Source of the DNA: Symbiodinium natans
Taxonomy: Eukaryota; Sar; Dinophyceae; Suessiales; Symbiodiniaceae
Length of the DNA: 64,000 nucleotides
Reading direction: 5' to 3'
NCBI GenBank assembly: GCA_905221605.1
Contig: CAJNDS010002727.1
Span: 238,893-302,892, forward strand
The position numbers and the translations under genes were made by a program. Positions 34,001 to 46,870 of the stretch are shown in pieces. The stretch's first letter is position 1, and every line of letters starts with the position of its first letter. Under the pieces are notes generated by a model. The model searched no databases, had not been told where the DNA came from, and saw only the letters and a list, made by a program, of their open reading frames with translations.

Positions 34001-34280
34001 TGCTGACAATGCTGCATGATGGTCGTTCCATGGGCCGTTTCGTAGACCTCAAAAATGCTGCAAGATCTGCAAGAAAACGCCAATCCCACATCTCGACGTC
34101 GCTATGGATTGAGGCCTTTTGACTTCGAATACTACAAAACTCACTGCAATGCCTCGTCCTGATAGTACCAATTCCTTGGCAGCAGCTGGGAAACATGTGA
34201 CTGGTAGTCACAGTCAAAGATCCAGTTGGTGGGTGATAAATTTACATAAACCGATTGACTTTATGTCATGTTTTTATGTT
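28100..34280. other. Intronic/intergenic stretch with weak minus-strand exon candidates
   Basis: No recognisable family. A minus frame at 31066-31299 reads GLPKAPLASILLPDASHDDR and TELWLSPQLGGHFWSLK, which looks coding. Minus frames at 32750-32880 and 33135-33330 are similarly suggestive. Confidence 0.25.
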
Positions 34281-34297
34281 AACGTATATGTAGTACA

Positions 34298-34331
34298 TAT
34301 ACACACATATATATATATATACATACATACT
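34298..34331. repeat. (TA)n/(ACAT)n microsatellite
   Basis: Runs of ATAT followed by ACATACATAC. Confidence 0.9.
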
Positions 34332-34383
34332 TTTAGAAAAATGCTGACCCCTCTACACCTACCTCTCGCATAAAAACCGTATG

Positions 34384-34735
34384 GAATTCCCAGATTCTCA
34401 GATTCCCAGATTCTCTCACTCAGAATCCCAACTTCCCAGATCAAGATTCTCCCGCCCATTACTCCCATTTTCTCACCCCATGTTCTAGCAAATCTGCGAA
34501 TCTGGGAATCTGGTATATTGGGCGAGAACATCTGGGAATCTGGGAACATAGGGCGAGCAAATCTGGGAATCTGGGTACATGGGCCGTGCAAATCCGGGAA
34601 TCTTGGACCTTCTAGGAACATCTGGCACGCAAATCTGGTGAGAAAATCTGCGAACGGGGAATCTGGGAATCTTGGAAGTTGAGGTGAGCAAATCTGGGAA
34701 TATGCGAGATGAAGCTAAACTAAACAAATCTGAGA
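34384..34735. repeat. Minisatellite (AATCTGGG) with one strand switch
   Basis: 34384-34450 carries GATTCCCAGATTCTC units. From about 34490 the same motif runs in the opposite orientation (AATCTGGGAATCTGG with CATGGGC/CATAGGGC spacers). Confidence 0.85.
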
Positions 34736-34739
34736 ATGT

Positions 34740-37092
34740 CAAATTACACTGCAATCCTGGGCATAGTTAATCGGGACGGATATGTTCGAACATCGCAATT
34801 CGCTACGACAGCCTTTGTCCTTGTGGCATCTAGGGACAATCAGTGCTTGCCTCTTCGGGGTCCATCAGAGGCCCGGAAACGGGCACAGCAGACTGCTCTA
34901 GCTCACATCATATGCTTGTGTTGAAATGTGAAATTCTAGCATCTTGGAGAATTTGGTCTCTGTGCAGGCATAGGAGTTATTTCTTTCCAGCCCTGGAGTT
35001 TGATTCTTTGGGCACAACCACTGGTGTGGCTACAAAAGCCGCACATGTCATGAGCGTTGCGGGATTGCCATCCCGAACAATGTTTGCCGCAATGCCGCAA
35101 GGATCCCTAGGCCAACTGCATGATGTATATACATGTTAAATCACAACAATGTTTAAGTCCAATACCCGGAAAGCTCATGCATTGAAGTAAGTCAAAGGCA
35201 CATTTCACTTCAAAACGCTGGAGAAATGTAGACACTTTATCTGCAACTTGACTCATAGATAAATACACATTTTTACAGATTCATATAGATTGGTTAGAAG
35301 CACACAAGCTGTCGCCCCTTTACTTGGTACTTTTTGGCTTAGATTGGGCTAGAATGTTGGCCCTCCTGAGCAATAACTTGCACTCCTCAGGTTCTTGAGA
35401 GCAAGAAGCAAACCATGAACACACAATAGCAGCGCACAACCCATCAACAGCTTTTCGAGACAGTCTGTCAAGTCGGGGCACTTGTGTTCCAGCTCCACAC
35501 TCCGGCCGCCATATTTCTGGGCATGGGCTGGAGCCTGCATGTGCAATGTGTTGCAATGTGTTGCTATGCCATGCTATCCCACGTTTGGCAGGGCCCTCCA
35601 ATCATCAGGCATCGAGTCCTTCACAAGGAAACTCACGCCATTGGTCTCAAACTCCACGAAGCGATACGACTTGTCAAGTTCGCCTTGGCAAGAGAGTGCC
35701 ATACAATCAATCTCATTTGTCACTCGAAGGCTCCTCTAAGGCGAAGACCTGCGCTGTTTCCGGCGATCTGTGGCAGTCCAGTGATCATCAAGTTCCTGGA
35801 ATAATGTCGAAGCAGGCAGTCCAAGTTGCAGGAATTTACGAACGTGCACAAAGCATCGCCAATGTTCCAAACATCCTCAACACACGAGACGTTGCTAGCC
35901 GCTAGCTGTGCCAGGGGCAAGGCTTCATGTCATGAACTAAGCACGAAATGGACACTGGCCATCGCTAGCCGAAAGCCGTCAGCATTTGGAGGCTATCACA
36001 AATGTCAGCCATCGGCCAACATCGATGGCTGACATCACTGCAATCCACTGGGGCCCGAGCTTCGTCTTGTTGTCTCCATAGGCCAAGCGTCGGAGGGCCG
36101 GTGTGTAGGTCCCGTGGTTGGAGACCTCTCGCAAAACGCAGACTCATCTTTACACTCTTTACACTCTTTACACTCTTTACACTCTTTATACTCTTTACAC
36201 TTTGCCAAGAACTTGGCTACTTCGGCTGCTCCTCGATATCTCCCAGTCGGTACCGACCATACTGTTTGTGCAAGGACAAAGGCGTGCGCTTGAAATGATT
36301 TGATGGTTCGGGAGCTCGCGGCCTTTGGATGCGCTTGGATTGCCCTGAGGCTGCTGAGCGTCTGCTGTTTTCGGGCTTGAACATATCGAAGTATCGCCCC
36401 ATCAGGATCTCCACGAGGATATACGAGGATTAGGCTTAGCGTGCGTGCCGCCAAACGTGGCTTCTCCGTTGCTGCAGGGTGAAGGTGTTGGATGTCCCAT
36501 CTAGTCCAAGCTGTAACTTTGCACTGTGCTCTGTCTCGAAGAGTTCCAGCCATGCAGTGACACGTGTCACTTTCATGCGCACCCCCGTGTTTTGGAGCAT
36601 GATGGATCTGGGTCTGGATCCCCTCGGCTTCCGACTTCGACATTCTTCGGATCGCTTCGAGAAGCTTCCAATCTCTTCGACTCATTCACCATACAAGCAC
36701 TGCTCTGCGCTGCTCTGCGCCTCAGAGCGCTTCCATGCACCTCTGTATGGAAAGCACCTCGGGCACTCAGTGCTTCGGCACTTGTCAGTTGTGAAGTACT
36801 TTCAGCATGAATCCGAGCTTGAAGCTTCATCCTGTTGACGTCCAACAGGTGTTCCATCACCAATGCCTGGTACTCAGCAAATGGGAAGCCACGATTCAAT
36901 CCAACAAACAGCATGCAGCATGCATGACCTGTCATGGCAGCCCCTCTCGTCCACCCGACTTCCACAGAAATACACAATCTCGATCTCCCTCAATGCCCAC
37001 CCCCACCCTCAAGCAGGGCATCATGAGCTTCAGCGCGCGGTGTGTCACCATGCACTTAACGAATCTTACGAAGAAAAGCCGAGCGACCTTGC
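34740..37092. other. No gene recognised
   Basis: A minus stretch at 35720-35900 (VEDVWNIGDALCTFVNSCNL) could be exonic. Otherwise intron-like, with the 9-bp repeat above. Confidence 0.3.
36146..36202. repeat. 9-bp tandem repeat (CTTTACACT)n, six copies
   Basis: Six units, one with a T for C change. It explains a Lys-Glu-Cys repeat in the long minus frame here. Confidence 0.95.
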
Positions 37093-37256
37093 CATCTGGA
37101 GCTTTGGAAATCTTCACGAGATCGACCGGGTTGTTGTGCTGCAGTGCCAGATGCGTGTCTCTCGTTCGTCGGTAATACCACAGGTCTGAATGTCCGGCCT
37201 GGCCCTTGGGCATCAAGAAACGCGTCAAGTTTTCACTTGCATATTCCATCAGAGTC
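37093..37256 (-). CDS. Probable exon, unrecognised
   Basis: Acceptor CTCCTCAG, one base, 54 codons, one base, GC donor (GCAAGG). Reads TLMEYASENLTRFLMPKGQA, then HSDLWYYRRTRDTHLALQHN and PVDLVKISKAPD. Clean boundaries and varied composition support coding; no family recognised. Confidence 0.5.
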
Positions 37257-39023
37257 CTGAGGAGAACCATTCACACCACAGTATTCATGCGGCAGTATGC
37301 ACAACACGTTCTTTTCTGAGCTGCCAGCACAAGAGATGAACGATCGCAAATGATGTCTTTGTCCAGAGAGAACTGTTGTTTTGACGAAACCTGTCGTTCA
37401 GCTTCAGTGGACAACACATGTTGATCCGCACCCACATCCAAAACCTCATACATATTGAAAGTCTTTCAGCATATCACGTCATACAAACTGAACATGCTGC
37501 CCATGGCCAATCAGTTCACGCTACCCGTTTGCATTATGGTGGGCATGACGGCGGCATGACCTGTGTACTTTTCAGCAACCATGTGTGCCAGAATCCTTGC
37601 TTGCGCCACACGAAAGCAAAGGGTTTTTGCAAGGAAGCCCAGCTTGGAACTTGTAGGTCGGGGGTCGCTTTCAGCAAAAACCCGCTGTGGCATCGGGCCG
37701 TGTCTGGGTAGCATGAAGCAGGTACCCCACCTCGAACCCCCCTCCAACATCCCATGCACCCTAGGCTTCCCATGTTTTTATGCAAGTCCTTGCAAGTCCA
37801 CTTCAAGGCTGACGTTCTTCAACACAGGGGCCCCCCCATTTGTATTGCGGGAAGACAGACCGATTGACTGACTGACCGGACGTCTGGCTCCAGACGGGAA
37901 GACAGACCGAGTGACCGGCCGTCTGGCTTAAGAGAACAAAATACACCAACTGACTGACTGACCGGTTGTCTGGCTACAATGTGAAAGCTGGAAAAACCAG
38001 GTTGCCTACAAGTTACAGCGCTGGCAGCATCGGAAGAATCTACATACAGAACTCTCAGCCTCAGAAATGCAGCACTTGCACCCTCATCACATGTAGAAAT
38101 CCAGATTGTGAGCCTAATCGGAAGGCATTGCTGACTCAACAAACCCATGCCGAGGAAACCATAAACCGTGAACCTTTATGGGTTGGGGTGACACATGGTC
38201 CAGGTTTCGGCTAGGAAAACTTCACATCGCCACCCGCAAGACAGGATCAGAAATACGCAGCAAATGCCGCAGCTTACATGTAGCATCTACTTCGGTCATC
38301 CCTACATGGAATTTTCACGAATGTTCCGCATATCTTCGCCTGCTTCGCTGTTTCGTAGAGGCTACACTTCTCTGCCACGTACCTGCCAAGCATTAGCGAT
38401 CCACAACATGCTTGCAAGTTGCACGTGTAGAGGCCCGAGATTTCAGTCCACATGGAAAGGTCAACTGCCGAAAGCACGAAATAAGCAACAATGGCACTGG
38501 ACATAGGCTTCGTCCTCCGTAGGCGGCCTTTTGGGGCCCTTAGTGCTGACGGGGCAAACTGTCATTTGTTCGTACTCTTGTCATCATTCAACAACAAGTT
38601 GTTGCTTCAACTCAACAACGCTGCTCTCAGACTTTAACCCACAGAATTGTCTGCGCGGCAGCTTGGTCAGGATTGATAAAGCCGCACATAGCCACGAATA
38701 CTGCTAAGAGGAGACTAGGCCCTGACTTGGTCCCAGCCCATCCCTGCCCTCTGAGCCCATGCGCCGGCTCCTTTTCCAAGCGTTTTCCACGCCGAATTTG
38801 CACGTACTCAGGAACCTGCAAGATTATATTCACAAGATGCGCACAAAGGTCCCCGCAAGGCCATCAGAGTCTCTCCAAGAACGCAGCATGGTCCGGGTCA
38901 ACTGAAAGACCAGTGCCCAACCGGCTGGCGGGCCTGTCCCGGAATGATGGTCTCCGCTGAACCAGCTTTGATCGTGTAGGAGCCGACCTTGCTACAAAAA
39001 AGGTTGACTGATCAAGCTTGCCT

Positions 39024-39092
39024 GAGTCTGTGTGCCACCTCCTTGACGTCTGATGCTTTGAGCTCTGCAAACTCAGCTTTGTAGAAGTCCTG
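39024..39092 (-). CDS. Probable exon, unrecognised
   Basis: Acceptor GCGTCAG, reads DFYKAEFAELKASDVKEVAH then RLR, and ends on a consensus GC donor (GCAAGC). Charged helix, probably cytoplasmic. It could be the tail after a channel S6, but that is a guess. Confidence 0.4.
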
Positions 39093-39772
39093 ACGCTTGC
39101 TCAGCTCAGTTTCCATTGTTGTGCATTCAAGAATGGACCAGTGCCAGATCCCGCCCCCGTCTTTGCATTTCGTGTTCAGCTTTTTGCAAGCGCCGTCTTC
39201 CCAGATGCCGGGCCACCCTCTGCCCTGCTAAGTTTACTTCGACCAACTTGTTCAAGTTGATATCTCTAACTGGGCTTCGTGAATGAATCTACTCGGCAAA
39301 AGCTGTGCCAGACAGTCAAGTGAGCTCTGCACTTGTCAGGCTTTACCAGAACACTCTAACCTCACTGCTTCACTTCTGTATGGTCGCCCTTTGAAGCTGT
39401 AGGAGGAGGCAGGACGCCGCAAATGTTGGCACGCTTGCATGGGGGCTCACATCGAGCCTCACCTGCAGCACGTTACCTCTTTGAGCTGCGCAGTTGGTGG
39501 GATACACATTAGAGGATTCCCAACAGCACACTTAGCTTCGTAGCTTCGAGCACAAGCAACCTTGGCAGATTCGTGTGATGCAGGGCAGGCACCTGGGTCT
39601 CGAAAGCAGCCATGGCCTGACCCAGCTTGCTAGGCCCGCTAGGCACAACATCCCCAGCATCTTTTACAGAATTTCTGCTCGTTGAATACAAACGCCCCCT
39701 TCTTGTGTCCGCACCACGCAGAGTACTGGCCTCTGTGACACGGCTCAGCGCCATGCGCGCAGGAGCCTCCAC

Positions 39773-39839
39773 CATGCGTGCAACTCGAATACAGCGCATG
39801 AATCGTATGAGGAAACTTGTGAAATTTCGCAGGGCTGGC
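39773..39839 (-). CDS. Probable S4 voltage-sensor exon of a second channel domain
   Basis: Acceptor GCAGCAG, one base plus 22 codons, donor GTGGAG. SFLIRFMRCIRVARM has four arginines at every third position in a hydrophobic helix, the hallmark of S4. No S3, S5 or pore exon was found nearby, so the domain is unproven. Confidence 0.5.
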
Positions 39840-39999
39840 CTGCTGCCTGTATCTGGGGTCAATCTCGCACTCTCTGAAACCTCGCAGAACCGAACAAGTG
39901 AGTTTGTGCGATTCTTGGTAGTCACTACAGTAGTAGACAGAAGCAGTGCCAGCACAGATGCGACACCATGACAAAAATGAGCAAAAAAAAACGGATCTA

Positions 40000-42311
40000 G
40001 GCCCTTAATGACCCTCAGGATCTCACCATGCTGGCCGTAGATGTAGTTTCTGTATGGCTTTTGCTCCTGCTGTCCTTCTTCCCTGTCATATCAGAGCTGA
40101 ATGCTGACAACGTGCACCGCATGGCATGACATGCCAGCAAGACCAGTTCGCAGACATCTTCTTGACATCATCTCGCCATCCCCAGATGTAACCGTACCTA
40201 CACACCAAGAGTGCACAAGTATGTAGCATTAGAGAATACAGCCCAGCTTCCTCGTGACTCGGGACCGCAGACCAGCAGCAAATGCTGTCACTGCCTCAGT
40301 CTGCTGCGCTTACTGGCTTCTGAAACAGCAGAGACACCGACGCCACTTCATTCACTTCATCGTGTTGGTGAAGTAAGCTTGCTTGCTGCAGCCGCGAACA
40401 CCGTCGAGATGGTGGAAGCACCTAAGGTGCCGCACTGTTGCTGACCGCTCCTAAGCCTGTCACAGCTTGAGGGGCACGAGTTCACATTTCAACACATCTA
40501 CCAAAAGAGAACCACTAGCAGCAGTGCGGCAGCATGCGGCAGCAGTGAAAAGTATGGGCTTTCGTGGGGTTCTGGCCAAAGCTTCCTTTCCTGGAAGCGG
40601 CGTACTGGGGCCTCAGACAATGCAGAGCTGATGCGGTTCTCGCCGGTTCACTCGGCTCGAAGACAACGAGTCCAAGCTGTTCAAAGCAGTAGCTACGCTC
40701 GCACGACTGAAACAAATCCTGGCATTTATCTTGAGATTGCCGCTCCGGACCATGCTGCAAAGCTGGAAGCCTCCATGGACAGGCACTGACAGCCCACTGC
40801 GCACCCGCAGTCCCCCCGCCTCAGCTTCGCCCCATTGCTAACGAAGGACACGGCAGGCAAACAAATGGCCACCTCAGGGCTTGAGGAGGCTGTTTAGGGG
40901 GAAGCTAAACATAGCTAAACCGGTACAACCTGCAAAGGTTGGTCCCTTTCGTCCTGAGGAAGTCTGAGGAACACACCGCAGCCAGACAGGCTGGCAGCAA
41001 GAAGAGTCGAGTGCGCCTTCGGTACGCATCAACCATACTCGGTATCTTGGAAGTCCGTAGAAAGCCGTCTAAAAAGTGCTTCAGATCGTATGGACTTACA
41101 AAACTTAGCATCGCAGCAACCCAAATGATGCATCTCTCACGAGGTGGTCTCAGACATCCACCTGATCGCCATCATAGGGCGCCGCTCATGCAGCGACAAG
41201 GAATGGAAAAATGGGAGGGCACCCTCCCAACTCGAAGCCAGAAAGAGAATCCTATCTCCCTCAATTCCATGCACCCATCAGTAAGAAACCAAGACACGAG
41301 CAAACCCCTGACGGGATTGACAACAGACATCAACAAACCGCAAGGCTGCTTTTCTCTCTTCGCCAAAGGCAACGAGCGTTCAACTCGAGTTTGCTGAAGT
41401 GCTGCCTCACGAACCTCACAGATTCATCTCAAATCACGGATAGGTGCAAGTTGTGATCAGCAACTTCGGACTTGCAGTCACATCGAGATGTCCATAGCAT
41501 TCACACAGTCACTAACTCCGAAAGCTCGTTGTTAAAAGTTCGTGTTCCGAGGCGTGCTCCTCGACCCTCACCCATCTCGAGATGGCATGCGTCAGTGGCG
41601 TGCTAGTGGCGCGTAGCGGCGCTATATGTTGATAACCAAACGGCTTTTGTGCCTCGGCGCTTTGCGCTGAGCCCTGCCGGGAACGCTACGATCGCTAAAT
41701 GCAAACAATTTCGCGCAGGCAACAAATTCAAGAAGCGATATTCACAACTTGGACACTCCAAAAGCCAGTCGAGCAATGTAATCTGGATATTCGTCTGGAC
41801 CCTCCTTGCTGCTGTACTGAGATGTCACATGCCAGCTTCTAATGCCACACAGCAGTCCTGCTCCCGCCAGCATCGGCGGTACGAAGCCACTTCGTCAGTC
41901 AACTGGACCAGCTGGCTGAACTTGTTCTCCCCCGTGCCTCACATGAATTTGGGTAACTTCAGTGCACTCTCATACTGATTTACAAAAGGGTTTCCAGCCT
42001 CGGTACTCTGGCTCGAGCTCCAGTGCAACAACTGGCTCCTTAGATGGTTCGCCGCGGCTAGGGCATGAGGATCAATGAGGAGCGCGGACGCCAACACAAC
42101 AAACAGAAAATAATCGTGAGCCGCGCGTCGCCCTGATTACCTGTCCTTCTCGCCCATCGAACGATCCCCAACTCACTGTACGTCTGCAACGCTTTTCGGA
42201 GAGGCTCTTCTGACGCAGCCTGGAAGCAAAGTTAGATCGGCCACACGGCCACACGGCCACACTGCCTGCCACACTTCATGCCTGCTCTCGCCCACTCAAA
42301 ATTTGACTTGC
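40000..42311. other. No gene recognised
   Basis: Only a weak minus candidate near 41850-41920 (SQLVQLTDEVASYRRCWREQ). Confidence 0.3.
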
Positions 42312-42471
42312 CTCGTGGTACTGGACGTAACCCATGTGCACCAATGTCTTGGCAAAGCTCTGCATGTAAGCCACTGCAGGCTTCTCCCCAATGATGACAA
42401 TGCCGTTTCGAAATATGTACAGGAGTGACGCCTCAGATTTTGAAAAAACAACGCAGAAGTGGTCCGTCCGC
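42312..42471 (-). CDS. Probable exon, unrecognised
   Basis: Acceptor CTCCGTCAG, one base plus exactly 53 codons, then a perfect GC donor (GCAAGT). Reads RTDHFCVVFSKSEASLLYIF, then RNGIVIIGEKPAVAYMQSFA and KTLVHMGYVQYHE. Convincing coding character; no family recognised. Confidence 0.55.
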
Positions 42472-44059
42472 CTGACGGAGAAATGGGCTAGGCTGCAAAT
42501 GCTGCAACGGGGTGTCACACCACCTTCACCTACACATGTCCAACGTAGCTTTAACGATATCGAGAGCTAGTCGGTGCTCGCTGGCATGTCACAAAGTAGA
42601 CTGCAAATGTGTTGGCTTGCACTCCGAGAAACTGCTTGAAACACGGATACAGCGCGCAGTGCGCAGCAAAGCTCAATCCGCTGACCCCCGGTCGGCATCA
42701 GTGAAAACTCACCCCTGCGGTAGCCCCACCGGCCCCACCCCGCGCCCACTCACACGCCCTCCCCCCCCACCCGCCCTCCGCCACCCGGAAAACGAGGTGC
42801 GGGGCGCAGCCCCTTAAGTATCCTCTTCCCGTTGGCACGGAGAGGTGTTCTTTTTTTTGCTGGTCTTTGAAAGTGCAACAGTCGGGCAAGCCCCAGAGGG
42901 CAAGGTTTCAAACTCTGATCAACGTATGGCTGATGGCCACTTCGTTGGAAAGACCTCCGTACAGATCCGTACAGTATACTGCAACGAGACTTTGCAGAGG
43001 ATTCGCTTGCACGGCGTTCTTCAAACACGATATGCGGATGGCAACTCGCAAAGCAAAGTTCCGTCACTAAATCTACGAGGTGCTTCTCTCGAAGCTTCTG
43101 CCGAGTCTTGCAAATCCTAAACCCTGACACGGTGTTTCCATGCACAGAACATGGGCCAAGAAAACTCAGCACACTGCTGTGCTAACATAATGCAAACATA
43201 CTTGCAACGTTGAGAATTCAGTTTGTCACAGCGTCAGCTTGGCATATGTCAGCAAGTGCTCGCCCTTGTCCGCAGTGGAGCGGAGATGTGAAAGGACTGG
43301 CTACAGTACTGCTGTAGTTCTGCCGTAGTATACAACAACAGAGAGCTTGAGGTATAGTGAGTCGGGGCACAAGAACCAGCCAGTAGGATTCCTCGGATGC
43401 AAGCGAAAAAATACCAACGGCAGATTTGAGTGGAGTCCAGACCGCAAAGCTCCAGAAACGCCAAGTTGCAATTAACGGCCAGACCATTGAACAAAGAAAC
43501 GTGAAGTGCTTGTTCCAGTGGTCGTATCCCCCCTGCTCCTGCGCGTGCAGCTTGACAAACTTGCGGGACACATGTACTAAGACTGTCACTCTGAGAACTT
43601 GGTTCATAGGCTTGAGATGCTTGAGCAGGGTTACGGCTTCTTGGCCCATCTTTGGGGTTGGGCTCCAGCGACGCAGGCACTCGCCTCTAAGGGTTTAAGT
43701 GTGGTCGGTGAAGTGTCACATAGAGTCACAGGGTGTCAAGGGGGATGGCTTCCTGGGGTCCCATGCGTGCATCTCGTCGAAAATACACAGATATGCATGA
43801 TGCAAACTTGTTAGCGAGTTAGTCTGTTCTACAAAACAAGCGGATGCTCTGTTGAGTTCAAAGCCTCCGCTCGGCTTTGGCAAGTGTCTTCTAGGTCCCC
43901 GCTCGCTTCATTGTTCATGCTTGCAGCGCAGCAAGGTCCTGTGCACTGCGGTACTGCTCCAGAGAGATTGCCCCACCTGATACATGACACAGGGAGTCAA
44001 GAGCAATGTGAGAGTCGCATCAGACATGATCTGGCTCGTTTTTGTGGAATTTGCCCTGA

Positions 44060-44190
44060 GCAGGATCTCGGAAACTGCCAGTGCCTTTGGAACCAGACTC
44101 GCAGACGCCCACCACGCCCTCGGCCACCAACAGCTCCAGTGCAGACTCAAAGTTTCTCATGAGGGCCTTGGATTGGCAGCGCACAGTGCT
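44060..44190 (-). CDS. Probable exon, unrecognised
   Basis: Acceptor TTTCTTCAG. Reads STVRCQSKALMRNFESALEL then LVAEGVVGVCESGSK. The 3' boundary is unresolved. Confidence 0.35.
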
Positions 44191-44199
44191 CTGAAGAAA

Positions 44200-46550
44200 G
44201 GGAAGTCGAACAATGTGGCTGCATCCATCGTCAACCAGACAAGAAAACGTCCGCTCACCCATTGCGACTGCTGCTCGAATGAAAAAAGACTCACCACTGG
44301 CGATCGGCGAACATTTCGCCGTACGGGGTTGTCGGAATATGCGGCACGCATTCAGCCTAATTCCTTGATGACGTCGCAATCGCGAAGCTATGATGCCGAA
44401 TGAAACCAAAACATGCTCTTTACTAGTTTTTCGGTTTGCCAATTCTGCTTTATTTTCGCTCTGGCTATGTCTTTGTTCCTCTATTCCTGTTTCGTCTTTG
44501 TCTTCTGTGACTTTCTAACCCCGGACGAAAAGCGGCGGCTTTTCGTTGCAAAGCTTTGGGGTCTCGAAATCACACGCTCGACATCTTGTTTTGCGATTTC
44601 TGTCTTCGAAAGTGCGAAAGGCATTTCTCCAGATGCTGGGTTGGAGTCGTAGAGTTTGCATTGTTGTCGTGCGGTGAAAGCATCAGTTGTCGCGCGACTT
44701 CCATGGTGCATCCTCATAGTTCGCCAAAAACACGAATGTGTCAACGGCTGCTTGACGCAATCTTGCAACCTCGCTCCAGTGAATTCAGTGACAAGTTGCA
44801 TAGAGCTGCCAACATTACGTGAAATCGTCCCCTCGCCAGTTTCATGTTTTCCAAGGAGCAGCTACCAGCTGAACATAGCTGAACTGTCTATTTTCTGTGA
44901 AGTGGCTGGCTCGGGTCAGCGGTTCGGTTAAAATCATCACGGGGGTGGGTGGAGGTAGGATAAGGGATAGTTTTGCTTTGCGGGGGCTTTATGTCATGCC
45001 CAAATCATGCCTAAGGCTCTTCCCCACAAGCAAAAGCAGGAAAACGGATGTCGTACCTAAGTCATGTTTTTTTTTGCCCTTTACCCCCAAAGCACGCATC
45101 CAACCGTGGATTCGAAAAACCACGCTTTGGTTAACTAAATCGAGCCTCGCTTTTGAAAACTCTATCTGCAAAATCAAAACCCTTTGAGCTCAAACGTTAT
45201 CTGTCGGTGTTTGGAGGCAACTCGAGCCATCCACACCCGAAAACCCGCCCATACGCGGATCTTCTCGAAGCCGGTGTCCAAACCCGGCAACCACGTACGG
45301 AGATCTTTTCGAAGCCAGGGGCTGGTCGGCCCCCCCCACACCTGAAAATCACGCACCGGACGTTGCTCTGATGTGATCTGATCTTATCGAAACCTGCGGC
45401 TGGCCGCCTAAACTCGTTCTACGAGCTCAAGTTCCCGAGGTCTGGCGGTTGGCACTCTCTAAGTAGGGTGAAGGATTTAAAACAAAAAGAAAAAATACCC
45501 GCAAACCGCAAACCTTAACCTGGACCTAGAGGACGCAGGAGTGAAGGGGAGCACGGAAACTCCGAACCCGGGCGCCGGTGGCACAATGCAGCGAGCTCGT
45601 CCTCCAAGGCCTCGAACGTACTTGGAAGCTGCACCTTCCGTTGTTCCACGGCGTCACGTGCTCTCGAAAGCCGATCCAGCGCGCGCCTTTTGCGCTTTTA
45701 GGCCGAGAGGCTTACACGCTCTGGCCTGCCCCAAATGCGACGAGGTAAGCACAAGCACAAGCACGTTAAAACCAAGAGCTGTCGAGTCCCAATCAGGAAC
45801 CCCACAAGCGCAGCTCAGGACGAGGTAGTGGCATGGGCCCAGCGGGTGCTGCGGAGGACTGGGCCCTCGCCCCGCGCGAGGCAAATTGCGAACAGAGTGG
45901 AAGCTCTGCCTGAGAGGCATGCTGAGAAGAGGCGTTGCTGGGGCGCTAGGGGACCAAGGACTGGCAGGGCATCAGCATCAGGCCTGACAGTGCCAGCTGC
46001 TGCCTACCCGCAAGCCTGACGGCAAACCTCCATTTCCTCTACAGTTATCCAAAGCTTTCTTCTTTTGGCAGCAGAACGGACCAAATGTAAAGCATGGGTT
46101 GGGCGCGTCCCCCAAATCTGCAAACCATACAGCAGACGAAGACTCTCAACCTTAATGCTAGTATGACGGGTTTGGAACGGATTCATATAGGCTTTGTAGA
46201 AATTCATGAGCCGCAGTGCTTGCTAATCTGTAAGAACGACGCTTCTGCAGGGGAAGGACGCAAGAGGGGCACGGTTTGTCCCCACATCACTGTTTGGGGC
46301 TCCCGCCACTTGCGCACACTTGCGCGCGCACGACTCACTTGGGGGCTGGGTTTGCAAGGCTGTCGAAGGCATCGCAGAGTCATTTTCGATGATGTAGAAG
46401 CGTTTTTGAAGGCATTTTGAAGGCTTTTGGACGAGTTTCGGGGCGGCGTTGTCTGTTCAGGTCTGCCTTGCGCTCTTCGGGGCTGAGTTTTAGCAGCGTG
46501 ACTGGAAAGGGGTGCTTGCGAAACCATTGCAAATAGCGTCTCTTGCAAAA
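44200..46550. other. No gene recognised
   Basis: Contains a diverged repeat around 45250-45420 (AGATCTTTTCGAAGCC, GATCTTCTCGAAGCC, GATCTTATCGAAACC). Confidence 0.3.
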
Positions 46551-46559
46551 AGCTAGCAA

Positions 46560-46870
46560 GTACCGTGGTACCCCGCTTCCGCGCTGCCAAAATCCTCGCA
46601 GTCCTCGCAAATGCATGGACCGTGCTTTTGCAACTTGCAAGACACCTCCTAAATACCATGGTACCTGAATGCCGCGAATACAACAACAAAGCTGTGGCGC
46701 ACCCCGCGTTTGCAAAAACCTTGCGAACACCAACTCGGTGCTTGACAAAAACTTCGCAATTGCCGTGGTGCCTGAATTCCGTCTTCAAAAGAACTGCGGT
46801 CCTCAAATTCGCACCTTGCACAACAATTGCAAAAACCTCGCACACCCAGAAACTCCAAATGTTCTTAACA
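46560..46870. repeat. Diverged tandem repeat with GCAAAAACCTCGCA core
   Basis: Recurring TTGCAAAAACCTTGCGA / AAAACTTCGCA / GCAAAAACCTCGCA words alternate with ATGGTACC or GTGGTGCC words. Open frames across it are repeat-driven. Confidence 0.55.

Noticed and set aside
36035-36685. 216-aa minus frame
   Set aside because: Crosses the 9-bp repeat and candidate splice sites; no motif. Probably open by chance.
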